DNA of 64,000 bases from Ignelater luminosus (GCA_011009095.1 VTPC01090027.1:413480-477479); one strand, 5' to 3'; shown: positions 47,321 through 60,445, counted from the stretch's first letter. Translations and numbers: made by a program. Notes: generated by a model from the letters alone, not told the origin.

Positions 47321-49216
47321 ACTCATCAACACACCAAAGTCCAAAACCAGTGACAAAGAATTTTTCACCCAGTAAAGCAGCGGAGGATGAGAGCGTCAAA
47401 ACCGGAAAAAATTAATTTTTAAATTTAGAATCTCTATATCTATTTGGGTTAGAGGTGACCTAGAATTTTAGATAATTACCGCTGGCAACGCTGACGCCCC
47501 TTGGTGGCGAAAATCGACTATCGCCCCATCTATCCATAGACACTTTATCAAATTCTAATACATAGGTGTCCTTCAGTATGGAAAGTCATTGAATTCTCGC
47601 AAGATATCAAAATGTGACTAAGCAGTTTCGTTCTACTCAAAAATCGGTGTACAGAACCAGTAAAACGAGCTTCTCATTTTTCCAGACTTCGCCGCTAGAG
47701 ATCACTGCAAATATACCCAAATTCAACTATAATTGTTTTTCTCCATAACAAACAGAGATAAACAAGTCAGATTTGCGGACTTCTAAATAGAATAACCAAA
47801 TATCTCAACATATAAGCCGGGTTGGGACGATCTTTGATTGTTTTTTGGTTAGATTACTTTGGAAGATCGAATTTTGACTACTTTTGAATCATCGCAGTTA
47901 GGCATGATCAGAGACTTTTGCAAAATTTCTTTATTTCATTAGATACCTCGAACTTTATTATTTATTATTAGCTAAGAAAGGATCCTATGACTGTAATTCG
48001 AAAACGCCAACTTGCTTGTCAGATTCCAAAAAAAACCGAAAAAATTCGACAATTTTAAAACAATTGAAAGGCCTTGGTAAAATAGGTGTCTGCTGACCGA
48101 ACTTAACACCCTGCAAATAAGTCCCAAGGAAAGATTTCAAAATTCGATTGGCAACTGTATCTCCTTGTTTACTGGTGATTAATGGTGTCATCTCGGCGTA
48201 TAGAATCTAGAAATGTAAGTAACAATGTACAGGGTGTATTAGTGGCATTCTTTACCAGAGAAAATCAATATAGCTAGAAAATGGGCCAGTCAAGTAGTTA
48301 GCATCTACTTTAATTTCACCGAATACTTGGATTCGCCCAAAAAAAAGAAAAAAGAGCGCAAAGAAATAAAATATAAAACAAAAACAGACAATAAAATTCT
48401 CAAGCGGTGAAGAAAAAGCAGAAATGTGCAACGTCCTTTTCGTCACTTTTGCTTATTTGTGTTTCCTCGGGCGCCAGATACTTTATTAAGGACAAAAGTA
48501 CTAAACCCTTTGCCAAGGAAGGTCAGAGATTCAGTGGTAATAATAAATAAAGGAAACTCAAAAATCTACATAAACTAGGGATGCTCGATTTTCAGGCAGT
48601 TAGTAGATGGCGTTGCGGCTAATGAAGTTTTCGACGTTGGCGCTGCGAAACCATCCAGCATATACCACCATTGAGGCTGATCCGGGAACAGTGATGGTTC
48701 TTATATGGGAAAAATAAAAGCGGTATCCCCCACACGGTACAGTTTACGGGGCCGAGGGTAGTAGCCTCTTAGGACTCCGACCAACAGTATGTAGCACCAG
48801 TACAGTGCTTGCTACTGCCTTTTCGGAGTTCCGCTTCTTGCTTTTATACCCGAAATCAGCCAGGATAGAAGGACGGGCGGTTGCGTTTCCCACGCATTCA
48901 CAGATTAATTCATTTTATGAATTTGCTCGAAAAATATACAATAACAATTACAAAATTGCAATTAAGTATTAAATATATTTTAAATAAATTCTTGTACAAA
49001 AATATTTTAACAAATTTGTATGTCTTTTAGAAATAAAAACTATTTGCAATGAAGTGCATTGCCCATGGAGGTTGCATCGGCTACACACTTTTCGGTAACT
49101 GTTTGATTTTGCTTTATTTATGAATTTAAAATTCCAAATTTAGGGTTTATTAAAACCTTACAACCAAGTGCCTAAAAGTAAAGCTTTTTAGAAATTTAAA
49201 ATAAAAAAAATATAGA

Positions 49217-49375
49217 ACTTCACTAAAATACATTGTGATCGTAAGCACCACTAGAATTAGGCAAGTCCATTGGCGGTAGTTTGAAACCAAGAATAGAATT
49301 TCTCACATCAATTTTAGGATGTTAATTTCAATCGTCACTTAGGTAATTCACACTTTATACGAGAATCTTCATCTA
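49217..49375 (+). repeat. Dispersed repeat, copy 2
   Basis: Second copy of the repeat at 47.17 kb. It differs by many substitutions and small indels, so the duplication is old. Confidence 0.6.
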
Positions 49376-50029
49376 GATTCTAATTCTAATCTAGCCGAAA
49401 ATCCAATCGAAAAAGAAGATAAATAGTTCAGTTAGTAGGGTCCTTTGGCCCGAGTTTTACTCTTCGAGAATTAACTTCCAAAAGTATGAATGTTAGTCTT
49501 GGTCTTTGCATATTATAACCATGACAATTGCCTTTATTGTAGTGTAGGTTTCAAATTAGATTTAGTTAATACAACAAAACTTCACCCGTGCCACTATAGG
49601 CTCCAGCAAGGTAACACGCAAAATCAACGCTACTCTAGCAGGTTGTAATCACTTCCTGCAACCTGAGTTGGTAGCAAAAATCGTTTTAGGGATCGCTCCT
49701 ACTTCTACAGCCTAAGTTAGAAACCACTTCGAAGGACCGACGCAACAACTCCCTGGAAAGAAAGTTGTTAGATTTTAGAAGGCCCTGAAGCCGGGGGGTC
49801 TGTAGTAAAACTCGCTTCTAGCTGAGTTAAATTCTAGTCTTAAGATATCTGAAGCCGTTTCCTCTCAGATATAAAGAATCAAAATGTAAAAAGATTTAAA
49901 AATAATCTTGAAACAATCTAGTTTGCGGCTACAGAATTTGATAATGTTCCAAAGTCAGGAATTCTTGTCCCGTCAAATGTAACTCTCACCTTGTAGAAAT
50001 TCTCAGATTTATATAATGCTGACGAAGCT

Positions 50030-52620
50030 GTTTTTGGTTAACAAAGAGTGAAACACGACAGGCTTTCTTAAATAGCTTTTTTGAGAAGATTAATGAAAGG
50101 TAAAGTCCGATTGTGGGTAACCGTAAGGGGCCTCTTGCAGGGACAATTCCGGCCAGTTTTTGTTCATAGCTCCCTGGAGAAAGTTAATGGAAGGCAAAGC
50201 CCAACCTTAGTCCAGCGCAAGTGACCTGTCCCAGAGACAAATTCCTTGTTTCAAGAAGATCAATGCAAAAGTAAATAGCTTGCATGAGGAGATTAATGGA
50301 ATCCAACTACGAGCCACCGAAATTGTCCTGTTAAAAGAGTCTCAAGCAGTTGTTCATAGCTCTTTAGAGAAGGTTGATGGATGGCGTTATCTTGGGGCCA
50401 AGACCAATAAGTTACCATGTCTAGATGCTCTGAATGAATTAATTGATAACAAGGACCGACTCGTAAATAGCTTCTTTAAGAAAACAGTGGTCTGTCATAG
50501 GAAGAATTTTGGTTTGTTCACAGCTATCTGAAGAAGAATAATGAAAAGCCAAACCCGACCCTGGGCTAGAACTAAACCCAATTAGTCATCGTCCGCAGAT
50601 GTTTCGAGAAGATTTAGGAATGCTTCTGTAACTAGCTTCTTCACGAGAATTAACGGAAAGCAAAACTCGACAGTGAAACACCGCAAGTGTTCCAGAAATA
50701 ATTCAAGTCCGTTTTCATCCATAGCTCCTTGAAGAAGGTTAATGGAAGGTGTATCCTGTCTTAATGTAAGTCCAGTTCGTCACCGTGTAGGTGTTTGGAG
50801 AAGGTTACTGGATATCGAAGCTTGACCACTTGCATAAATAACACCTTCAAAAAACTAATAAAGGACAAAGTCCGGCTGTGAAACACGGCAACAAATCTTA
50901 AGATAATGAAAGGCAAAACCTGACCTTAGGTCAGCGCAAATAGCTTGTTTTAGAGTTAAGCTCAATTAGTAACCGTGCTTACATATTTTGAGAAGATGAA
51001 TAACGAAGTTAAATCTGTTTCCATAAATGGTTTCTTTAACAAAGATGAACAGAGAGAAGAGTCCGTCTGTAAGTCACCGACAGTGCCTCTCTTAGTGCTA
51101 AACCCAATTAGTCACTGCGCATAAGTGTTTTGAAAAGGCTAATAGCGAAGCTAGGTTTGCTTTTGTAAATGGCTTCTTTAAAAAAGATTAATGGAAGGAA
51201 AAATCCAACTGTGGGTCACCGTAAGTGGCCTATCTTAGTGCTAAGCCCAATTAGTCACCGCGCATAGGTGTTTTGAAAAGGCTAATAGCGAAGTTATGTT
51301 TGCTTTTGTAAATAGTTTCTTTAAAAAAGATTAATGGAAGAAAAAGTCCGACTGTGGGTCACCGAAAGGTGCCTATCTTAGTGTTAAACCAAATTGGTCA
51401 CCGTGCATAGGTGTTTAGAAAAGGTTAATACCGAAGTTATATATCTGCTTCCGTAAATGGCTTATTTAAAAAAGATTAGTGAAGAAGACAGTCCGACTGT
51501 GGATCACTGCAAGTGGCCTATCTTAGTGCCAAGCCCAATTGGTCACAGCTCAAAATTTTTCAAGAAGGTTAACAGCAAAGCTAGATCTATTTCCGTAGTT
51601 GGCTTTCCTGAAGAGGATTAATGGAGGAAAGTCCGTCTGTAAGTCAGTTAAGAACGATTAATAAAGGAGAAAGTTCAATGTGGTCACCGCAAGTGGTCTA
51701 TCTTAGTGCCAAGCCTAATTGGTCACAGTGTAAAATGTTTTAAGAAGGTTAATAGCGAAGTTAAATCGGCTTCCGTAAATGGCTTCTTTGAGAATGATTA
51801 ATAAAGAGAAGAGTCCGTCTGTGGGTCACCGGAAAAGCGGCCTATCTTAGTGCTCGCCCCAATTAGTCACCGTGCATAGGTGGTGTGAGAAATTTAATAG
51901 CAAAGTTAGATCTGTTTCCGTAAATTGCTTATTTAAAAAAGATTAGTGGAGAAAAAAGTCCGACTGTGGATTACCGCAATTGGCCTATCTTAATGCCAAG
52001 CCCAGTTGGTCACAGTACAGTATGTTTGAAGAAGATTAATAGAGAAGCTAGATCTGCTTACGTAAATGACTTTTCTGAGGAAGATTATTAGAGGAAAGTC
52101 CGTCTGTGAGTCAGTTAAAAATGATTAGTGAAGGAGAAAGTACAACTGTGATCACCGTAAATGATTCGTTTGAGGAAGATTAATGAAAAGAAGATTGCGA
52201 CTATGGGTCACCTCAAGTAGCCTGTTGTAAGGAGAATCGCGGTCCGTCTTTGTTGATAGCTGCTGGTGAAGGTAAATGAATGTGCAAGTCCTGACCCGCA
52301 GGTCTGACTGTGAACCACCGCAAGTGGCCTGTTGCGGAGAGAATTCCGACTTGTTTTGTTCGTAGCTACCTGGAGAAGGTTAAGAGATAGCAAAGTCCGA
52401 TCCGCTTTTGTAAATTGGTTCTTTGAAAATATTAATGAAGAATAGAGGGAGACTGTAAACCTGTTGCAGAAAAAATTTTGGCTCCAATGGAGATCGATCA
52501 CAAGTGTCCAATTAGAGGGCAAATCTGATTTGTTTCTGCGTTATAACTTTTACGACAAAGTTAATAAAAGACAAAGCCCAAGCCGTACAGCTCTTTTATG
52601 ATAACTAATGAAAGACAAAG
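50030..52620 (-). repeat. Tandem-repeat array 3, opposite orientation to arrays 1 and 2
   Basis: Units contain AAAGTCCGACTGTGGGTCAC, CGCAAGTGGCC, TATCTTAGTG, AATTAGTCACCG, GCATAGGTGTTTTGA, GTTAATAGCGAAG and AAATGGCTTCTTT. Reversed, these correspond to the GGCCACTTGCGGTG, CAGTC, GACTT, CATTAA and GAAG words of arrays 1 and 2. Anchoring on GCCTAT/GCCTCT-type words gives 51085, 51228, 51371, 51516, 51696, 51840 and 51983. The spacings are 143, 143, 145, 180, 144 and 143 bp. The core is thus a regular tandem array with a 143-145-bp period, flanked by more diverged copies. No protein is encoded; the 83-codon frame at 50280-50531 is a chance opening. Confidence 0.85.
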
Positions 52621-55600
52621 AAAAAACACAAAACGATTCTGCCATACTCTCATTGTTTTCGTGTGAAATGATTTGACGACCTTTGACATCTTGTTTTGCA
52701 TCATCTGTTAAATGTAGCAACAAAACAGAAACATGGGCAACATTCAGAAATTCTCGTGGACCTATGGAAAGAAATTATACGCCTAAACCTTAAAGAAAAT
52801 ACTTGTTCACGCGTACAATCGCTTAGGAAAACCAAGATTATTACAAGAGAAAGGCTGAAGACACTGGTCTAGTCTTTCATACTGATTTCATTGGTACTCA
52901 TTCGTAATTTAGTCTGGATTATTTTCAAAAAATAAGACAAGACTTTCTAGAGGACTTTTGTGAAAATTGATGTTTTTGGTCTACCCATACACTAACACAA
53001 AATTGATCGATATTTAACAATAGTCTTTTCCATATGTACTGGCAAAACACGAAACATGCAATCTTCTCTTCGTAAGTAGTAACTTGTAAACTAAGTATAT
53101 ATAATATGTAACTACTGCAATATTCAAAGATCACTTTCATTTATTACAAATATGTTCGTAAGAAATGTTTATGCTTCGTCTTCAGCGTAATAAACTGCAT
53201 GCAAAACAGGCACATCTAACTCACTGGCTACCATTTCATGCTTTTGTTTAGATGAAAACAAAAAAAATTAAAAATGACCCAATAAATGTAGGTTTTAACT
53301 AAATAAACTTTCTTTGTTTCGAGAAACTAATTTCGCATTCAGAAAGAAATTCTCGAGACGTGCATGTCTCATCTGTTGCTTAGAAGGAATCGACATAAAA
53401 ATTTGTTTTAAGAAAAGGGCGTTTGGTCCTTTCTTAGGTAACATTTTTACGTCTCTAGTTTAATATAAAGTTTGATACTTTATGTTTTTACAATACTAAT
53501 TCATTTTATAAACAAATGACAGTCAATTTCAGCAAAATCCTTTCGCAAGAACGTCAAGGGGAAGATTACATCCATTCGCCCTTACCAATATTTGAATCAC
53601 GGCGAAAGTCTTAACTCGCAGTTATAATAGTGAAGGTGGAATTTTGAAGTAATCCATCATCAACCACGTCCACGATTTCATCAAGAGCGTGAACCCTGTT
53701 TTTACATTAAACATTACCGATACAAGGCTGATTCCAATGCGGCTCACGAGGCCTGGGGGATATTAGAAGCCACAGCGCGGGCCCATCTCATAATCTCAAC
53801 AGGCGGCGCTGTCCACGTATAAGAAATCAGACTGCGCCGAAATACAAACTCGGTTAAGACGCCCTTGCGGTCTTTGCAAGTTGCTCAAAGGCGAGTTTTA
53901 CGCGAAACCGTTACCTGATCGCAATGCTAACCGCACTCCTTTGGCCCCGTCTTAGGAGTTAAGACGAGGACGCCCAAGACGTGCCACCACACACTGCATA
54001 AATACATGCGGGATGTGCGCTGCCCCTTAGATCTCAACCCTTCAAGCCGCAACAGGCATTAACAAGTTCCTTGTAAGAACTGCAGAATGACTTATTCAAA
54101 GCTTCGAGTTTGAATCACAAAGTAGTCCTATTATACTAAACATTCAAGTTTCATTTTTTACGTTTTGCCCATTTTCGTCCTACAGTAATATATCAGTTTT
54201 AATACAAGAAAAAAGGTTTTATTATAAAGGATAAAATATGAACGACAGTACAAGTAAATCTTAATTAGTATGTAAAAAGTGGAACATCACAACCTTCAAC
54301 TCTAATTTTTGTTAATAATGACGGTTGAATGGGGCTGACGGTTTTAAGCAAGCTCGACGAGCATACGGACAAACTTTTAATCCGACATGCAACTTACAGG
54401 CCCTGTGGCGAGGAAAACAACAACAAAAGTAAATGTTCCGCTTCCGCCCGTGAATATAGATGTTCTCCATTATTCAGACATTGATGGCTTTGAGAAAATC
54501 TATACTTAATTAAATATGCGCGCTGAATAAACAAAATGTGTAAGATTATGCGAGCCAAAAACTCTGGAGGCGGTATATAATTAGAACATCGTTGGATTTT
54601 TTCAGAGCTTCCGACATTTTGTAATTATACCGACGAATTTTTACGGTAATAACAGTTTGTCAAACACATAAAAGTAGCACACTTCACGTAGAAACGATCA
54701 ACATTATTGGAAAGAAGCATTAAGGGCAATAATCTTTCAAGTCAGGTGTAGCAAACAATCGACATGTCACCTGTGAAGCACGGCTGGGTTATAAGTTTTG
54801 GACCGATCGCCAGAATAGTCCCATATATCTCGTTTGTTTCTCCATAAATTCGCGGAATGATCGCATTCTTACAAACTGCAAAGTGAAACTTGGAACAATT
54901 TGCGGGGATGTTTTCATTGCCCCGTCTCTGGAGGGCCGAGAATTACGTGCGTCCCGGCTTCGGAAGAGATTGCGACAAAATACGTCGCTGGAGAGCAGAC
55001 CTAACTTACGGCTTGAAATATGATGAGTTTTGTGAGAGCCAATTATTTTGTTCGGCGTTCTGTTTGCATGCGAATGTTCTACAATGAGCTTTAGGTGCGT
55101 TACCAATGTTACCATCGTTACACAACACACTAGAGAATAACTTCCGGATTTCAAGGAGAGTACGTCGAGCTTACAAATCCGTAGGACACGCTCGAGTCGC
55201 GATATTCACATTAATTACTGCTTTTATGTTTCATTAGTCAAACATTTCGTGGAATTTACACGTGTATGCATTATTGAATCAGCAAAGGCTTTAAAGCCAA
55301 ACAGGATTCAATTTTTCTTTTTCATTTTGATACTAACACGTATCAATTTGCAAGATATTTCAAAGTTTGATTTATTCTAAGCGTGTCTGTTTTGTTTTAA
55401 AAACCAGACCAACTACGATTCTGATTTAAAGATTAAATGACAATCAGTCACTCTTTTCTTACTTCTAAAGTTTTAAATCCAAGTCGACCAATTTCTTCTT
55501 ATAAAAAGAATTTTAATTTCTAGCCCTACCGCTACCATTTTATGATCTTTGAAACAATATTTGAAGAAATACTACCTCATATAATAACACGTATTTGTAA

Positions 55601-56509
55601 AAGATGCTGAGGTGACGAATCAGACGTAATTTCTCTTCGGGTTTATACAGAGTTTGTGCTCTTTCAAAACTTGGGAAAAAGGTTGATTATCTTACGTCCG
55701 CAGTGAAATCAGAACTAGAATGTGTTCAAACCAAACAAAAATTTTATAAAAATTTTAATTTGCTGGACACTAGATTAGGAATGTCACTAAATCTGCAGTT
55801 GATGTAAGAAAATCATTCCAATCGGAGTGGCCAGCTGGAGCTGATATAATTTCTGCGGTCTTTTGTGCAAGGACAAACAGAAGCAAACGGAGAAATAAAA
55901 GTAATTTGGATAGATTCTGTACGACTTCGACAAAACAGAGAATAATTCGCAAAAAAAATACAAAACATTTAGTCAAAAGAATTAAAAGAAAAGTTATCAG
56001 TACAATCTAGAAGAGGGCATAGAAAAATCAGAAAAAACCAATAAGACAAATTAAGCATCTTAACTAAAGCAAAATTAATTTGATTGAGTTAAGAAACAAG
56101 CCGGCAGAAATCCAATATTATTACAGTACCATAGCAAAACTAGAACTCCGCAAGTTCTCTACCGGATAGACCACCACGCTGAGGAGCGTATTGTTCCATT
56201 TTTCAATCTTCTTAGAAAAAGTTGTGTAACAGTTAGCACACCAAAGAAAATCTTCAATCCAGGAGTACAAAGACGTTGTGGATGCTAACGTATTGGACAA
56301 CGGCTGAAAAGCTAACGTTTTCATTCTTTGGGTATGAAGTTAAGTCAGTAAAGACTAGCCTTTATGCGAGACAGAAAAACAAGTATAATGCAAACAGAGC
56401 ATCAAATATCTCGGCGGTAGACTCTCTTGAAAAGATTTCGCATAAAGTACTTAGAAAGCGACGGCTAGATTAGCCTGGAACTTCTAAAAAGGCTCATTAG
56501 CAAAAATAT
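52621..56509. other. Non-coding stretch with a GC-richer patch
   Basis: No gene recognised. Between about 53600 and 54055 the composition shifts to clearly higher GC, without a long frame and without internal repeats. A second, less AT-rich patch lies at about 54880-55200 and holds opposing frames of 65 and 121 codons with no known domain. The rest is AT-rich. Confidence 0.35.
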
Positions 56510-56920
56510 ATGAAGACGTGGTATAGGTATATGACCTCAAGGTTAAGCGAAGTGCTACCGCTGATTATTGCACAGTCCACACTGTTAACGGAGACAATCC
56601 CAAGTAACAGCAAAGACAGAGAAAGCCTGACAATCTACATCTACAAGTCCAGGCTGGATGATGAGAGAAAAAGAGTTGCTTATGGCGGTGGAAAAATTCT
56701 AGCACTTGAAGAAGCTCTACGCAATATCCGTAATGACGCGTACGCGTACCAGAGCTGCAAGTTATATACAGACAGTAAATCGGCGTTGCAAGCATCGAAG
56801 AGCATGCAGCAACCCATGGGCATTCGGAAGGTTCAAAGATTTTCACTAAAGTGGAATAGTCGGAAAAGTATTCTTCTGCAGACTCCCTCAATATTACCAG
56901 CACCTTCTGCATATCAATAA
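56510..56920 (+). pseudogene. Possible RNase H-like fragment of a retroelement
   Basis: A 136-codon frame whose middle reads ILALEEALRNI and then CKLYTDSKSALQASKSM. The TDSxSALQA pattern with a preceding helix is typical of the RNase H domain carried by some LINEs and LTR elements. The first strand of the domain, normally a YTDGS motif, is not recognisable (LTIYIYKSRLDDE occupies the place). No RT was found next to it. It may be a decayed piece or chance similarity. Confidence 0.35.
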
Positions 56921-59225
56921 CGAAACACTGCCGCCCACCTTAACGATCGCAATCTTCTCGGGCGCTTCAGCTGCAACCACTGCACAGCCCTGTTGCACTG
57001 TCACCGGATCTTTACAATGCTTTGTATTTGCGTTCTGTTACGATTTAAGTCAGAACATCCGTCGGACATTTAGTTGCATCCCAAAAACCAAATTTATTTT
57101 ACTTTCCCGATCGAAGAAGAATTCAACTGTTAAAACGGCCTCCCGTTCCCAAAGAGATATCGATTTGCTTGCTTAGGAGATGAACGTCGATCAAAAGCGC
57201 TTATCAAAAAAAAAATAAGTAAAAGCCAGTCTAAAGATGAGATGCACTACTTGGAAGCTGATTACGCAGTTCATGCCGATTTGAAGATGTAATGCAAAAT
57301 TAATTATGAAACACTGAGGTCTCCAGTTCTACATACTCGATTAGTTTTCAAAAACTGTCTGATAGCAAAAAGATTTGCGAGTGTGAAGCAGCTGCCGTTC
57401 AGCTGTCCCATGAAGAAATGCCTAACGGATACAGTTGGCCATGTGCAAGAAAACTAGCAGGCATCTAGATATAGTAAATTCAGTTAAGTGTCTTCGCAAC
57501 CGTTTGTGTCGAGCCGAAACACTTAGGTGATACAGTGACTTCCTTTCAGCCTCCCTAACCTTGAATTTCTCAAGATTAGAAACTCTCATCCGTCTCTTCT
57601 AAAACTATCTCTTGTACCCAGGAAGCCAAGTAATGTTGCAACATAGTCCAGCAACGTAGCTTTCTTCTGTATGTTTTGCGCAATGGAATCACCGGATGCA
57701 ACAAGCGCATGCTTATCCACACTTAAGACTTGTCTGCCTTGACTACTTTGCAAAGAGGGCAGTCGAGTCTTAAAGCATCTAAGCTGAAACACTCCCCCCA
57801 CCATACTCCTCGCCCAAACTCAAGCCCAAGACATCTAAAAAAACATCTCTTTGTCACAACTCACCGAATTCATACCAATAACCCACAAAACACGTTACCC
57901 AGTACTCGAGATGACCAAACACCAAATATCTGCAACTCCCTAACCTTCTAACAAAGCCCCACAGCGCCCCATCTGCCGCAATTTTTTACGTTTCAGCTGT
58001 CACCAAGATTTTTTCCGCGGTAGGAAGAAAGACAGAAGGGCCTCTCCAAAGAAAAAGAAAAAAACACTGTCGTTGAAATCCTATATTTGATCGCAGATCT
58101 TTCTAGTAGAAAAAAATGATTGGTACCATATTGGGCTCATTGAAACATTCAAAACTATCTGAAACTTTCGAGCCAGTCAGATTCTTTAAGCAAACTAATA
58201 AGTAAGTCACAATGTGACACTGAGATAATTTATGAGTACTGTCCATATCAGTCGGAAACTTGACACTTTCAAATCTTCATTAAATGATTTATCTCAAGAA
58301 ATTCTAAAGAAGAAGGCTATCATAATTCGCCAAGGAAATTGACGTATAATTTTCAGTCCATTTCAAGGTATCCACATACAACTTCCTGCATTTGCTTCAA
58401 TTCTTCCTGTGCTCTGCAATGATCCAAACTGGTCTTGGAGAGAATTCCTCGTTTAGGTGTCACTACAGCATGCAAAATTGAAAGACATTCAGACTTTGAT
58501 CAGCCTTCTTCTAAGATGTTTATTCTTTTTTAACGAAACAATGACTTGTGTTGAACTTCACATCACATGCGGTGAATTTCTAAAACAAATTCTCAACTGT
58601 CGAAAGCTCTGATGGCAGCTCGACGCTCAAAAATTCCTGTTCTATAAAGACGCAGGTAACCAAAACGTGATACTGTCACTGACCCAGCCAAAATTTTCTT
58701 TGGGAACAGGAAGAAAGTGAGAAATCCTATATCCTCTCAATGATTTATTTTTCAGGTAGGAAAGAAACTAATTATTAAAAAGAATGATTTTTCAATATAA
58801 ATACTTCTATGACAAGTTCTATTCAGAAGGATCTTTCTGATCTGATCTTCCAACCAGGACATTGCCACCTCCATGTCTTCTTCATCGCTTGAAAAGAGCT
58901 GTCCAAAGATAAAAAGTTTTTTTTAAAACTCGAGAAAAAAGATAATCTGAAGGAGCGCAATACGCTGTGAGGTGATCATTGTGTTAGTGTAGCTCTCCCC
59001 ATTATGGCTGACTTGCAAGGCATAAACTCTCCATACCAGAAGGCAGTTGCTTGCAGATCTTCCCTTTTTGCACTTTTAAAAGATAAGTGAATCTTGTGTT
59101 TTCATGACATAGAATCCATTTAGGACTCAGTATCTCTATGATACAGCCAAACTATGAAAAGAATTGATTTGGTCCTCACGGAGCCTTTGTAAGTTCTCCT
59201 GACAGCACTATAAAGGATCTTTAAA
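56921..59225. other. Non-coding stretch, nothing recognised
   Basis: Mixed composition. Frames at 57586-57804 (-) and 57730-57951 (+) are short and compositionally biased. The latter is rich in Thr, Pro, His and Asn codons and has no known motif. Confidence 0.3.
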
Positions 59226-60445
59226 TAAGGGTGTCTGATCTTTAAAGTAGAATTGAAAGAGGTGTATGTGAGGTACAGCGAAAATCTTTATTGCTTTATT
59301 TGCCATTCAATGGCATTATTTTTTAAAGATAACATTGTCCAAATAGCATCCGCGGTATCGTTTACAAAAGTCGATTCAAAAGACCCAATTTGCGATGACT
59401 TTTCGGAATAAATTGAGCTGGATTTTAGCAATGGTTCGAATGATGTTGTTCTCCAGGTTGTTGCTGGCTTGTTGGCATAGACCAGAGATTTAACGTAGTT
59501 CCAAAGAAAAAGTCTAAGGGTGTTAAATCACACGACTTTGCTGGTCAATTGATATCACCTTTTCTCAAAATAATGGGACCGGGAAACTTTTCTCTTAATA
59601 ACTACACTGTGTAACCTGCTGTGTGGCACGTTACGCCGTCTTGTTGGAAGCACATATCCTCTATGTCCATATTATGCAATTGAGGCCAGAAAAGAATTTT
59701 TTAACGTCCTAGATACCTCTCGCCGTTGATATTTACGGCCCGATGATGCCGCGCGCCGCCTGACCAAAATCCACCCCAGACTATGAATTTCTCTAAATGC
59801 AAAAGAAGCTTCTGTAACTGTTGCGGATTGACACCGTCCCAGATTCGGCAATTTTGCTTGTTAACGAAGCCATTAAGCCAAAAATGCGCTTCGTCGCTGA
59901 AAATTATTTTTTCATCAACATTGAGATTCGTTTCCAACTGCTCTAGGATCCAGTCAGCGAACGTCTGACAATGGCCGTGGTCTTGTGGCTTAGTTCTTGG
60001 ATCAATTGAGTTTTGTATAGATGAAGGCCCGTCTTTCAGTAAAATTCGCCAGGTTGAAGTCACGGAAAGACCAACTTCTTGTGAACGACGAAAAACTGAG
60101 AGGTTTCGGTTCTCACGCACACTTTCTGCAACAGCAGCAATATTCTCGTTCGACCGAACGTTTCGGCGACGCACAGGCACTGCTGGATCAGCAACTGAAC
60201 CGGTTTCCTGAATTACGCTTTTGATAGGACGGTTATGTGACCCATAAAGTCCACGTAGCTTGCGTAACGTTTGACGAACAGAGATAGAATTTTGGTACTA
60301 GAATTTCACAATTTCGACGCGTTGCTGAACCGTGTACTTTTCCATGATTAAATGAGAGATGTAAGAAAACACAGACATTGCATAATCACAACTGTATCAC
60401 CTGAAACATAAGCACAATCAGCTGTCAAAGTTCAGGTACCCTTTA
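59226..60445 (-). mobile_element. mariner-superfamily element (DD41D-like), decayed
   Basis: The transposase pseudogene at 59310-60345 is flanked by an imperfect inverted pair. AAGGGTGTCTGATCTTTAAAG at the left (59227) resembles the inverse of the right-hand sequence at about 60424-60444, agreeing at most positions. A TA lies just outside each. The boundaries are plausible but not certain, since the ends have diverged. Confidence 0.55.
59310..60345 (-). pseudogene. mariner-superfamily transposase, minus strand, broken
   Basis: Start codon at 60345 (MEKYTVQQRVEIVKF). The helix-turn-helix half continues through RQTLRKLRGLYGSHNRP, then RRRNVRSNENIAAVAESV and SQEVGLSVTSTWRILL, partly in the open frame 60180-59701. 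The catalytic half has IFSDEAHFWLNGFVNKQNCR with the first Asp at about 59894. FQQDGVTCHT has the second Asp at about 59639, and CDLTPLDFF has the third at about 59513. The last two are separated by 41 residues, the spacing of the DD41D (rosa-like) group, whereas classic mariners have 34. Several stops and a missing segment after NPQQ confirm decay. The tail breaks up after 59460. Confidence 0.8.

Larger units (their letters stand above)
44678..50029. other. AT-rich non-coding stretch with a dispersed repeat pair
   Basis: No gene recognised. A repeat of about 150 bp occurs twice in direct orientation, about 47169-47320 and 49217-49375 (see separate entries). A patch at about 48590-48900 is less AT-rich, without frames. 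Near 46.86-47.10 kb a few words recall LINE C-terminal sequence, but too weakly to annotate. Confidence 0.35.

Noticed and set aside
50280..50531. 83-codon frame in array 3
   Set aside because: A satellite unit that happens to be open; neighbouring units have stops and shifts in the same frame.
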